DNA of 64,000 bases, from assembly GCF_050948215.1 (NCBI RefSeq), contig NW_027489008.1, positions 62,001 to 126,000 on the forward strand. Direction: 5' to 3'. The notes beneath the pieces are model-generated. The model was not told the origin of the DNA. It was given only the letters and a program-made list of their open reading frames with translations, and did no database searches. A program made the translations under genes and the position numbers. Below, one piece after another: positions 32,799 through 42,372 of this stretch (positions within the stretch are counted from its first letter, which is position 1; every line of letters starts with the position of its first letter). The stretch is from Halictus rubicundus (lineage: Eukaryota; Arthropoda; Insecta; Hymenoptera; Halictidae).

Positions 32799-35700
32799 AT
32801 GGCGGAAGTGGAGAATCGGTTTACAGTAGCACAACTTAAAAGAAAATTAAGACGTCGAAATCTACCACAGACAGGATTGAAGTCGGAATTAATAGCTCGA
32901 TTAACGGAAGCAGATCCGGAGGAAGGGTGGAAGACGGTGGACGATTCTGACGAAGAGGACGACACCAACGAGAATCAGCGTCGACGGGAACGAGACGAAA
33001 ACGAGCGTTTACGCCGCGAACTCGAGCTTATGCAAAGAGAACGAGATGTCGCGCAACGAGAAGCAGAAGTTGCTCGACGGGAACTGATGCTGGCAACCGC
33101 AGAGAATTCAGCGAATGCACTACGGGGGAATACGTCACAACAATTACGTGCTGACGTTAAAGGCATCGGAGAATTATTAGGTGAGTTTGACGGATCGAAC
33201 CGCTATTATGAGGACTGGGAGAAGCAAGTTCGTCAGGTCAAAAGACTCTTCACGGTGGACGATGCTATCATGAAGATAATTATCAGCTCCAAACTGAAGG
33301 GCAAAGCGGAGAGCTGGTTTCGCTCGAAGTCAGAATATACCGAAATGCCTTTAGACGAATTGCTCACAACAATGAAAGACAGTTTCGATCAACGACCGAG
33401 CAAAGTGGACCGACTTAAGAAGTTCGAAGCAAGGACGTGGCAGACGACCGAGTCGTTTAACAATTATTATCACGAGAAACTTATTCTGAGCAATTTAGTG
33501 CCGATCGACGAAGTCGATCTGTTAGATTATTTGGTGGATGGGATACCCGATCAAATATTACGGAATCAGGCAAGGATGCAAAATTTCGCTAACGTGAAAG
33601 ATTTGCTCAATGGATTCCGAAAGATCTCCCTTACAAATCGCGGTAAGAAGGATGCACCGCAAGGTGAGATACCGACAGCCGACAAAACAACGAACAAGTT
33701 GAAACCGGAGGTGAAAGGGCTGAAGACTTCGGTGAAGGAAGAGACCGGCGGAAAACCGATCAAGTGTTACAATTGTAACAAAGCGGGACACATTTCGAGA
33801 GACTGCTCGAAACCTCAACGAGAACGTGGATCGTGCTACAGCTGTGGAGAGATGGGACACGCTGTGAAGAATTGTCCAACTAGAGAGCCAAAGGAAACGC
33901 GGGAGAAGTCCCAAGTGTCCAATGTATATGAGGATCCGGCAGAAGAAGACAGTGTTGAACACCGGAAGACAGTTACGTATGAAATAGAAAACTCTAGCCT
34001 ACGGCGAGTGTTATGTTTGGACACACTTCTCGATACCGGTAGTCCGATTAGTTTTGTCAAAGATCGGTTTATTGAGAAGAACGGGCTTCTACCGTTAGAT
34101 TCGTCGGATCGAGATTATTGCGGGTGTAAGAAGGTACAATTAGATTTCGTGGGAAAAGTTTACGCGACGGTCTCCATTGACGATATTACGAGAGAGCATC
34201 TTAGGATTTATGTAGTACCTGAAGACACGTCGGTGACGCCAGCTCTCTTAGGTCGCGATATATTGCGAAAATTCGGTATTCGTTTGACGCTACCGAAGGA
34301 CGATTGTACTTGGAGGGAAATGTTGAATATCGACATAATCGAAAACGGAAATTCTTTAGTAGACGATCTGCAAATAAACTCAGCGATACCTTACGAAGCG
34401 AAATCCGAGCTGAAACAAACCTTTCAAGAAAATTACGTAAATTATCCGAGACCGCGGGAGCCAAAAACGAGGGCCGAATTGAATTTGAGATTAGAAAACC
34501 CGCAACCATTTTACTGTACCCCGCGTAAACTCGCTTATGATGAGAAAGAAAAGCTTCGGGTGATTTTGGACGAATTATTAGAGAAAGGGTACATTCAGAA
34601 TAGCAACTCCGAATTCGCTTCACCCATAGTCTTAGCGAAAAAGAAAAACGGGAAATTACGGATGTGTGTGGACTTTCGTGTTCTTAACAAAGCAACGGCA
34701 AGAGATAACTATCCTATGCCTCTGATCGAGGATCAGCTAGCAATTGTGGGGAACAAAAAATATTACACACTATTAGATTTAAAAGACGGATTTCACCATG
34801 TTCAAGTCGCGAAAGAATCGGTGAAATACACTTCATTCGTAACCCCATTAGGTCAGTACGAGTGGTTAAGAATGCCTTTCGGGCTGCGTACAGCGCCAGC
34901 GACATTTCAACGGTATATAAATACTATTTTAACCGAATTTACGAGAGCCGGTGATATGGCGATTTACATGGATGATATATTGATAGCTACTCAGACAATA
35001 GACCATCATTTAGAAATACTTGAACGCGTATTTAAGACACTTGCAGAAAATCTATTGGAGTTGCGAATCGAAAAGTGTTATTTCCTTCAGACGGAAGTGG
35101 AATATCTTGGGTATATGGTTTCCGAACAGGGTATAAAACCGACAAGAAGTGGTATCGAAGCAGTTGACAATTTTCCGATTCCCAGAAGCACACGCGACGT
35201 GCGTAGCTTCCTCGGACTTTGTTCATATTTTAGGAAATTTATTGAACACTTCGCGTCTATGGCCAAACCCCTTTATGATGTGACAAAAGCAAACACAACG
35301 TTTCATTTCGGAGAAGCGGAATACCAAGCATTTAAGACACTTAAAGCGAAGCTTACGGAAGCTCCGATTTTAGCGATTTATAACCCAAACGACCAAACGG
35401 AACTACATTGCGACGCGAGTTCTGCAGGTTACGGGGCGGCTCTTATGCAAAAGAAATCAGATGGTAAGATGCATCCCGTATTTTATTACTCAAGACGAAC
35501 GACAGAAAGCGAATCAAAATTGCACAGTTTTGAGCTCGAGACGCTCGCGATAATTTATGCTTTAGAACGTTTTCGGATTTATTTACAGGGACTAAAATTT
35601 AAAATCATGACCGACTGTAGCGCGGTCGCGATGACACTTAAGAAAAAGGACGTCAATCGCAGAATCGAAAGATGGGCGATTGCGTTGCTCAATTATGATT

Positions 35701-36998
35701 ACGAATTAAAATACCGACCCGGTACGCGCATGCGTCATGTGGATGCACTTAGCCGAACCGTCGGTGTAATAGAAGAAAATCCCTTTGAATGGAACGTCAC
35801 GATATGTCAAGGACAAGATCCTAAAATTGTCAAGATTCGGGCTCAATTAGAACAATCCGAAGACAAGTTTTATGAGATGAGGAACGGACTTGTGTATCGT
35901 AAGTACGGTGACAAATTATTGTTTTACGTGCCGGAACAGATGGAGAGAAACGTCTTGTATCGGTATCACGATGAGTTAGGTCATTTAGGAACCGAGAAGA
36001 CAGCTCAAGCAATTCTCGAAAACTATTGGTTTCCGAAGCTCCGCGAAAGGGTAAACTGTCACATTAAAAATTGTCTCAAATGTATTACGTTTACGCCAGT
36101 CAGTGGGAAAGTCGAGGGTTTGCTTCATTCGATTCTAAAGGGCAATGTCCCTTTTGGTACTATTCACGTCGATCATCTAGGTCCGATCGATAAGAAACGA
36201 TTAGTGAAGCAGCATCTATTAGTCGTAATAGATTCCTTTACGAAATTCGTGAAACTCTACGCGACGAAGACGACTTCTAGTAAGGAGGCAATCAGCAGCC
36301 TACAACAATATTTTGATCATTATTCGCGTCCGAAGGCGATAATCACGGATAGAGGTAGTTGTTTCACTAGCATGGAGTTCGAAAATTTCATGAGTAGCAA
36401 TGGAATTCACCACATTAAGATTGCTACAGGCTCACCTCAGGCTAATGGCCAGGTGGAACGGGTCAATCGAACTTTGACCCCAATGTTAGCCAAACTGTCG
36501 GACGATTCAGCGGGGAAATATTGGTATAAGGTTATTGCCGATGTTGAGTACGCATTGAACAATTCGGTGAGTAGAGCCACGGGCGAGACACCGAGCCGGT
36601 TGTTGTTCGGCGTGCGACAGCGTGAAAAGTCCGCAGATAAATTACGCGAATATTTGGAAGACGAGAACGAGCCAAAACGATTAGATTTAGAAGAGACGCG
36701 CGAACGCGCATCCGATAGGATTTTACGATCGCAAGCGTATAATAAAGAATACGCAGATAAAAAGCGTAAAGAAGCACATGAGTATTCCGTAGGTGATTTA
36801 GTTTCCATTAAGAACTTTGACAGTACGGCCGGAGCGGCACAGAAGCTCATACCTGTGTTCAAAGGACCGTACAAGGTTACTAGGAAACTCGATAACGACC
36901 GATATGCGATTACCGATGTGGACGGCTTCCAAAACACGCAACGACCTTACAGTGGTGTCTGGCAAGCGGCAAATATTAGACCATGGCGCCAAGTATGA
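32799..36998 (+). CDS. gag-pol: Ty3/Gypsy Gag-Pol polyprotein, intact
   Basis: I start at the ATG at 32799 (MAEVENRF), since the frame upstream opens only at a TTG. This gives 1399 residues. Order of parts: a SAP-like DNA-binding motif (about 8-40), an acidic then Arg/Glu-rich coiled coil (50-110), capsid, and two CCHC zinc knuckles (CYNCNKAGH and CYSCGEMGH, about 323-362). Next come the protease (LLDTGSPISF, about 407), reverse transcriptase with YMDD (about 722), RNase H (LHCDASSAGYGAAL, about 869), and integrase with an HHCC finger (HDELGHLG, then CLKC, about 1056-1092). The catalytic DDE follows (HVDHLGP, ITDRGS, QVERVNRTL, about 1123-1222). All key residues are visible and there is no stop or frameshift. 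Gag and Pol are in one frame, so no ribosomal frameshift is needed. There is no env. Confidence 0.96.
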   Translation: MAEVENRFTVAQLKRKLRRRNLPQTGLKSELIARLTEADPEEGWKTVDDSDEEDDTNENQRRRERDENERLRRELELMQRERDVAQREAEVARRELMLATAENSANALRGNTSQQLRADVKGIGELLGEFDGSNRYYEDWEKQVRQVKRLFTVDDAIMKIIISSKLKGKAESWFRSKSEYTEMPLDELLTTMKDSFDQRPSKVDRLKKFEARTWQTTESFNNYYHEKLILSNLVPIDEVDLLDYLVDGIPDQILRNQARMQNFANVKDLLNGFRKISLTNRGKKDAPQGEIPTADKTTNKLKPEVKGLKTSVKEETGGKPIKCYNCNKAGHISRDCSKPQRERGSCYSCGEMGHAVKNCPTREPKETREKSQVSNVYEDPAEEDSVEHRKTVTYEIENSSLRRVLCLDTLLDTGSPISFVKDRFIEKNGLLPLDSSDRDYCGCKKVQLDFVGKVYATVSIDDITREHLRIYVVPEDTSVTPALLGRDILRKFGIRLTLPKDDCTWREMLNIDIIENGNSLVDDLQINSAIPYEAKSELKQTFQENYVNYPRPREPKTRAELNLRLENPQPFYCTPRKLAYDEKEKLRVILDELLEKGYIQNSNSEFASPIVLAKKKNGKLRMCVDFRVLNKATARDNYPMPLIEDQLAIVGNKKYYTLLDLKDGFHHVQVAKESVKYTSFVTPLGQYEWLRMPFGLRTAPATFQRYINTILTEFTRAGDMAIYMDDILIATQTIDHHLEILERVFKTLAENLLELRIEKCYFLQTEVEYLGYMVSEQGIKPTRSGIEAVDNFPIPRSTRDVRSFLGLCSYFRKFIEHFASMAKPLYDVTKANTTFHFGEAEYQAFKTLKAKLTEAPILAIYNPNDQTELHCDASSAGYGAALMQKKSDGKMHPVFYYSRRTTESESKLHSFELETLAIIYALERFRIYLQGLKFKIMTDCSAVAMTLKKKDVNRRIERWAIALLNYDYELKYRPGTRMRHVDALSRTVGVIEENPFEWNVTICQGQDPKIVKIRAQLEQSEDKFYEMRNGLVYRKYGDKLLFYVPEQMERNVLYRYHDELGHLGTEKTAQAILENYWFPKLRERVNCHIKNCLKCITFTPVSGKVEGLLHSILKGNVPFGTIHVDHLGPIDKKRLVKQHLLVVIDSFTKFVKLYATKTTSSKEAISSLQQYFDHYSRPKAIITDRGSCFTSMEFENFMSSNGIHHIKIATGSPQANGQVERVNRTLTPMLAKLSDDSAGKYWYKVIADVEYALNNSVSRATGETPSRLLFGVRQREKSADKLREYLEDENEPKRLDLEETRERASDRILRSQAYNKEYADKKRKEAHEYSVGDLVSIKNFDSTAGAAQKLIPVFKGPYKVTRKLDNDRYAITDVDGFQNTQRPYSGVWQAANIRPWRQV

Positions 36999-37127
36999 GA
37001 TGAAAAAAGATGGACGAAAGTAATGTTGTTGTATTTGTATGAATGAGTAAGTTACGATTCTGCTGTATAAAAATTTTAAGACCAAATGTATTCTGCCGAG
37101 GGCGTCAGATAGTCAGATATGGCCGAA

Positions 37128-37362
37128 TGTAGAACAGCTAGATAGTTGCCTCACGCGCCGAGACGACTGCGTGCGCTGCGGTCGAGCACATGCGGGAGTG
37201 GGAGCGGCTGAAGAGTCAGTCCGCTGCAGCCTTACCTCGAGGCAACATCTCTGCGCTCGAGAACGCACCTTTATGTATCCGTTGTTACTTCTCAGGAAAT
37301 ACAGTTACCATTTTCTAACCTACGTATGTTCGTACATTCCTGACCAGAGTCCATCTCTTACA
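37128..37362 (+). repeat. Gypsy 3' LTR
   Basis: 235 bp, matching the 5' LTR except for one base near the end. It lies outside the mirrored region visible here. Confidence 0.95.
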
Positions 37363-37860
37363 CTACCTTGCATCTTTTTATCTTCTTGATGTCTCCTGAC
37401 TAGTCAGCTGTACGCCGACAGGATCTTTTTACCATGAAGTCGGCGTCTTTTCTTATAATTTGGCATATTTGGACACCTTTCCTGTTTGTTCTCAGCGTGT
37501 AAACTGAGAACTTCATCTGCGTGTCTTGCAGGAAGAAAAGTTGGAGTCGTTTCTCGTGCTACCTTACTGCGTAGAATTTTTAACATATATCTTAATCCTA
37601 TTTTTACTTCTCCTCGTGCGACATAATCGGATGTCCATAATAATTCATAATAATTCTTCATCTGAGGGTTTATTCGTTGGCGGTCGAACCACCGGACGTT
37701 CACTGCCTCTGTCTGCTGGGACTGTGATTGACTGCAATTCTGTTCCCCGCGGGGAAAAAAAAAACAGTAATAATCTATCTATCTATTATAACGTAACTAT
37801 CTATTATAATCTATCTATCCATCTATCTGTGCATTGTGCGGCCACTTCTTACTTACAGTA
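37363..37860. other. Flank of the Gypsy insertion, unassigned
   Basis: The minus strand has an open frame (37703 to 37404, 99 codons, no ATG at its start) with a basic C-terminal part (NYKKRRRLHGKK) that I do not recognise. It could be a fragment of an older element split by the Gypsy insertion. An atct microsatellite occupies about 37768-37832. Confidence 0.4.
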
Positions 37861-38221
37861 ACGAGCAAAACTGAGTCTACACTATTTCAAGCAACATAAC
37901 TTTCTAAAAATTAGATCAAATGACTTGAATTTTATTGAGAAGTTAGAAGGATTAGTTTATTAGACGAGGTGTAAAAAATTTTTGAAAAAAATTTGAATTG
38001 GTCGGAATCGCAAAAGAAATAGTAAAAGTTGATTTTTTCAGGCTCTTTTATCTGAGCCTGTATTGAAAATTTAAAGAATGTATTTGATTCGTTCGAATAA
38101 ATTATGTCCATGCTGAAAATTTCACCGGTATTGACTTATTCGTTTACGAGTTATAAACGATTAAAAATTGCGATTTTAAGCCGAAAATCGTGAAAAATGG
38201 CAATTTTTCCACTTTTTCTCT
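37861..38221 (+). mobile_element. Truncated copy of the Tc1/mariner-type MITE
   Basis: Starts ACGAGCAAAACTGAGTCTAC after a TA at 37859-37860 and follows the MITE seen at 4494-6213 for about 360 bp, without the LINE insertion. It stops at about 38221, where a LINE fragment joined to U6 begins. The right half is missing. Confidence 0.85.
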
Positions 38222-38230
38222 AAAGGGTGT

Positions 38231-38258
38231 GTGCCTGGATCACGCGAGTACTCAACAG
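38231..38258 (-). repeat. Short LINE 3' fragment joined to U6
   Basis: tgcctggatcacgcgagtac and the next seven bases match the R1-like LINE 3' region at 11850 and 41745. On the minus strand this piece directly follows the 3' end of the U6 sequence. Confidence 0.7.
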
Positions 38259-38360
38259 CACAGAACGCTTCACGATTTTGCGTGTTATCCTTGCGCAGGG
38301 ACCATGCTAATCTTCTCTGTATCGTTCCAAATTTAGTATATGTGCTGTCGAAGCAATTAC
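38259..38360 (-). pseudogene. U6 spliceosomal snRNA pseudogene
   Basis: On the minus strand the sequence contains the invariant U6 core: GGAACGATACAGAGAAGATT, then AGCATGG, TGCGCAAGGAT, and CACGCAAAATCGTGAAGCG. The ACAGAGA box that pairs with the 5' splice site is intact. Roughly a dozen positions differ from the canonical RNA: several near the 5' end (including GGCAGC to GACAGC), single changes in AAAATT, GGCCCC and GGATGAC, and the last few bases. There is no U-tract at the 3' end; it runs straight into a LINE fragment. No upstream promoter is obvious, so I call it a retro-copy, not a working gene. Confidence 0.9.
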
Positions 38361-38996
38361 ATGTCAGACACAACCTCCATAATTTCCAACCAGGGCGTTT
38401 GATATGTCCCACCGGATATCTGGTGCAGCGAACGGACGATTATCGTCTGTGAGTTATGCACGATCTAACCACGAAATTATACTAAAGGCATAGAACATGT
38501 CAAGACACAACACAATCGTCCTACATATTTCATCGTCCATTACACAAGTATATATCATCGGAATTAAATCATATTTGGTTTAGTTTTAATCAGAAACATG
38601 TTGGTAAATATGTTGGTAAAAGTTTCATAAAAAAAAATAATGACAAATAAAGAAGTTTTGTAACTGGATTCGATTAGTCTTCTGGTCTCACACCGATATA
38701 GCCGACAATGTGTGCCACACTTCTCGGCGACGACGGCTCTTGACCTTTGCTGTTTTCGCCGTTTTCACGTCAGTAGCGTTTTCAAGTTATAGGTTTCTTA
38801 TGACTTGAAGAGGGTACGACGGTTTCCAGCGTTCCCTGTGTAGTTCAAATGGGACGCTCGGCGAGAACCTCCGATTTCGTATCTTGTCAGTAAAAACGGC
38901 GGACTGACAAACAACGAGATTTCACTGTAATAGGCAGTCCTTATAGTAATAGTTATATAGTATTTGTATGGAGTTTTCTATTTTTTAAATATTTAC
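38361..38996. other. Unassigned, possibly intronic
   Basis: No gene is recognised. It is AT-rich from 38460 to 38690, then a moderately GC-rich part. It lies just downstream (minus strand) of the splice-donor-like end of the exon at 38997-39098, so part may be intron. Confidence 0.4.
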
Positions 38997-39098
38997 CTCT
39001 TTGTGTATGCACAGGATCACGAGCAGGTTGAACCCATTTACGAGCAGACCCAGGAGGGAGCACAGCAGGATGGGCACGTCAACAAAAGAAGCGTCCAT
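38997..39098 (-). CDS. Possible first coding exon of a seven-transmembrane (GPCR-like) protein
   Basis: On the minus strand an ATG at 39098 opens 34 codons that end exactly at a GTAAAT splice-donor-like sequence (38996-38991), phase 0. The peptide starts MDASFVDVP and then forms one hydrophobic helix, ILLCSLLGLLVNGFNLLVIL, followed by CIHKE. The small-residue/Asn pattern (GLLVNGFNLLV) resembles transmembrane helix 1 of class A receptors, where Asn 1.50 is conserved. No second exon with helix 2 was found between here and the Gypsy element, so the rest may be far away, interrupted or absent. It could also be chance. The composition is less AT-rich than its surroundings, which supports coding. 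Confidence 0.4.
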
Positions 39099-39293
39099 CT
39101 TCGAGTCTCTTGCTGAAACACGCCATTCGTAGCTTTATCTTAGTATTAAATAACGAATTTGTACGGTGTCACGTTGCCCTGATTTTCGGCCCGTCCGACG
39201 GGAGAAAAACCCGGGCAACGGCGGGTTTTTACAGACCGTGAAGCCGGGCCACGTTCGGCCGCGCGAAACGTGGTCCACCCGGGACAAACGGCG
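39099..39293. other. GC-rich flank of Transib-like copy 2
   Basis: Starts AT-rich, then from about 39169 (tgtcacgttgccctg) becomes CpG-rich. It may be the start of an LTR into which the Transib-like element inserted. I could not find the matching end. Confidence 0.35.
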
Positions 39294-40539
39294 CACAGTG
39301 GTGCCAAGGCGGCAAAAAGTCCATTTTATAAATTTTCGATTTTTATAAAAAAAAATTATTTCTGTATAGCCTAATAGTGCGTGCATGATGTGCCAAAGTC
39401 AGATTTTTGAAAAAAAATTTTTTACGGAGATATACGCATGGTAAATAACCATTTCCTCGCTCCTGGGAATCCATCAGTTTTCAGTGCGAAAGTTATGTAA
39501 TTACTCCGCCTATAATTGAATACTAAGGGGTCTACAAATCATATGGGTCATTGCAAATGGTTTTAACTATTGACTGGAAAAAAAAGTTTTCCAAAAAAAG
39601 TTGTTTAACATTAAGTAATATGGACTAACCTGAAGCCCCTTTGCGTTACGCTCATTTTTTATTTATGGCGGAATACAAAAAATCCTTTGAAAAGCTTCGA
39701 TCTGGAACTAATCGTTTTGGCAAGTTATAATATTGATCTAGCTTTGTGCAAAAAATCACGAGATACTTCGAGATGCTTTCGCGGCAATTTAAGTTCAAAT
39801 ATCAACTTTCGGAATTTCCAAGAATGAATCGCACGGAAGTCATGATTATTTGATGTTTCAGGTGAAATTTTTAAGGGTTACATATCGGATAAGAAAAAAA
39901 AAGTGACATTCATACATATAAAAAGATATTTAATAACAATTTTTTATGTTAAATAAACGAAGTTTTCGTTCACTGGACTACTGTCGCAAAAATGCAACAG
40001 GTATTTTGTGGTAGTGCTCCAATGAACGCTGTAAAAATAATTTATGTCAGATAAAAAAAATTGTTATTAAATATTTTCTTATACATAAAAAATTAATAAA
40101 TCGTATGCACTTCTCATTTTTCTTTATTATTTAGAAATATTCCTAAAAAATTTCACCTGGAACATCAAATAATCGTAACGTCCGGAAAATTCACTCTTGG
40201 AAATTCTGAAAGTTGATATTTAAACTTAAATTGTGACGAAAGGGTCTCATGATTTTTTGCACAAAGTTAGATCAATATTACACCTTGCCAAAACGATTAG
40301 TTCCAGACCAAAATCTATTAAAGTATTTGTTGTATGCTTCCATAAATAAAAAATGGGCAGAAAACGGAGATTTTCGATTAGCCCATACTACTTAATGTTA
40401 ATAACATTTTACACAAATTTTTTTTGCCTAATAAGCGTTCTACCTGTGGCAATCTCTCGACAAATTTTCAAACAAATTCGTTGGATAGTTTCGTTTTTAT
40501 AGATTTTTTGCCGCTTTTTGGCCATTTGGCACCACTGTG
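39294..40539. mobile_element. Transib-like non-autonomous element, copy 2
   Basis: A 1246-bp element, homologous throughout to 13398-14638. Both ends have the heptamer CACAGTG: left CACAGTGGTGCCAAGGCGG, right (minus strand) CACAGTGGTGCCAAATGG. It is flanked by CGGCG at 39289-39293 and 40540-40544. An A-rich box follows each heptamer after 11 bases (gcaaaaagt on the left, ccaaaaagc on the right), reminiscent of the recombination signal sequences recognised by RAG1/2. There is no transposase gene. Confidence 0.8.
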
Positions 40540-40544
40540 CGGCG

Positions 40545-41269
40545 TCTCGTCGACTCGATTTTCGCGACGGTTCTCTCAAGTTCGGTACTCAGAACGGGCG
40601 CCAGACACGAGGACGGTGCCACACGAAAAATTACGCTAAGACGCGAATCGGCCGCCGCGATCTCGATTCGACGAGCACCGCGCGATATCCTGGAAAGCCC
40701 CTACACGTGTCAGGGTTCTACGGGAAAGAAGGACGGGGCATTCCCCGCGGCGGGAAAGTTGCTCAGAATTACGACACACGAAAGTGGGCTTCTACTTTAC
40801 ATTTATTGTCGTTCGGGTGTTACAAAAAGCTGCCGGCAAAACCCGGCAGCGGTGGTCCGAGAAGCCCGCACGATTGTACAAAATACACGACGGATGGACG
40901 GTCGCTCGCGCTTATCGTACCCGAAACACAGCGTCTCGCAGGTGTATTCGGCAGCTGCCCTCAAATCGTTATCATACGCCGCAAACTGTTACTTATTGTA
41001 GGCAACCGTTAAGGTCCAGCTTTCCCAGGTGGCCTTGATCCGCCACAGTGTGCGTGCCGTGTGCGTGTGCCATGGTGTGCCGCACACAACGCTAGATCGT
41101 ACAAGATTGCAAGGGTTCGGGAGGCGTCAATTTATGGCTCGATAATGTAAAGATGGGGCATGTCAGTGGTCAAAAGCGGTAGATGAAGGATAAATCTAGA
41201 GCGTTTGCCACCAGGCAGGTCCTACTTTTGCGTTGTCGAGCAACATTTTGCATTATTCGGTCGCATGAT
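40545..41269. other. CpG-rich unassigned region
   Basis: Overlapping open frames in all three plus frames reflect high GC content, not coding. It may be the remainder of the LTR-like sequence begun at 39169. A short GT-rich run is near 41049-41072. Confidence 0.35.
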
Positions 41270-41908
41270 GCCGAATGCCCGAAATCTGCTATGCAGATGA
41301 CACCCTGATTTATGCCGTGGGGGAGGACTGGAGGAGGACCAGGCACCACGGTGAGGCCGTCCTGGACTGCATGGTCGGGCGAATTCGGAGGATGGGGCTG
41401 ACCGTGGCCGCCGCAAAGACCGAGGCGATCTGGTGGTATGGATCGCCTCGGCCGTGGCGGCTACCCCGTGGTCAAGACCTCCGGATTCGCGTCGCTAAAA
41501 CCTCCGTCGAGATCGGGCCCAGGATGAGGTACCTGGTCCTGGTCATAGACGGCCGCTGGCGATTCGAAGGACACTTCGGGCTCCTCGCCCCCCGACTGGA
41601 GAGGACGGCAGCCGCCTCGGGAAGCTCAATCCGAAGGCTCCAGGGATGGGAACACCGGGTGGGCCCCTCCGCCCGGGGTCTTATAGCGTAGGCAGTGGGG
41701 GAGGTTAAAACCTCCCCCGGGGTATGATGATAGCTGGGAGGTGTCCTGTTGAGTACACGCGTGATCCAGGCACCTTCCATTTAGCTTAGGTGGGCGTGGG
41801 TTCTGTAGTGGGTAGCCCCTTGGGGATCTTTCCCCAAGGGGTAGTCCCACATAACCCCGACTCCCCCCAGGGGGTCGGGGTATGCGTAACGTCATTTTCC
41901 CTACGGAA
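41270..41908 (+). mobile_element. R1-like LINE fragment with partial reverse transcriptase
   Basis: The frame from about 41275 starts inside the RT palm: CYADDTLIYAVGEDW holds the catalytic YADD. It continues with GLTVAAAKTEAIWWYG and PRMRYLVLVIDGRWRFEGHF, as in R1-clade LINE RTs. After about residue 110 the reading passes directly into 3' UTR-like sequence (from about 41630) that is homologous to the left-arm insertion at 11700-12238. The thumb and C-terminal Cys-His domain are therefore deleted. The 3' end is an A-rich run near 41905. It lacks everything 5' of YADD and cannot be active. Confidence 0.8.
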
Positions 41909-42295
41909 AAAAAGGGGGGGACGTGGGCAAATTTTGAAGCATAAACCTCGTTTTCATAATATCCCTAATATTTTTACTTGACAGAAACATATACAACAAT
42001 ACCTCCCGACCCCAATATAACACTAGATTTATTATTAACAATAAGTAATGTGCCGACTAAAGATAAAAGATTTAATAGACAAGTCGATGCACTTAATCCA
42101 TGTAAAAAAAATGTTAAGGAGATAAGTAATACAGCCCGTAGATGACTAAAGGCCGAAAGTACTCCAAAAATATTTTTCCGGAAAATTATTAAAAAATAGT
42201 TTAAACATAGTTAAAAAATGTTTTTACAACAGCGTAACAACAATCATACGGTTAGAAATCGAAAAAACATCTAATTAAAGAAAAAAAAAATTGGA
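41909..42295. other. AT-rich, no gene seen
   Basis: No open frame or repeat that I can name. Confidence 0.5.
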
Positions 42296-42372
42296 CCCGG
42301 GCGAGATCCGAACCTGGTCCACAGCTACTGCACCAACCGGCGCCGTTGAAAATACCTTCGAAATATTGGGAT
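42296..42372 (-). repeat. tRNA-like sequence (SINE head or tRNA pseudogene)
   Basis: On the minus strand, A-box-like TGGTGCAGTAGC and B-box-like GGTTCGGATCT are followed by CGCCCGGGTCC and a run of nine T. This looks like a Pol III type 2 promoter with a terminator, but the spacing between boxes is too short for a normal tRNA. Related pieces occur at 12253 and 20993 in the palindrome arms (ctgcaccaacc). Confidence 0.45.

Larger units (their letters stand above)
32001..37362 (+). mobile_element. Complete Ty3/Gypsy retrotransposon
   Basis: This 5362-bp element has 235-bp LTRs at 32001-32235 and 37128-37362. I see one difference between them (CTCCTACA against CTCTTACA). It is flanked by CTAC (31997-32000 and 37363-37366). 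A single uninterrupted Gag-Pol frame lies between the LTRs, so the element looks recently active. Its 5' LTR and leader are part of the palindrome, so a second copy begins at the left edge of the window. I could not assign a clean primer-binding site or a strong polypurine tract. Confidence 0.95.

Noticed and set aside
38259..38360. Functional U6 snRNA gene
   Set aside because: Several changes at normally invariant positions, no T-tract at the 3' end, and a direct join to a LINE fragment.
40518..41012. Frames of 164 and 154 codons in different plus frames
   Set aside because: Simultaneous open frames in a CpG-rich block with no motif are a composition effect.
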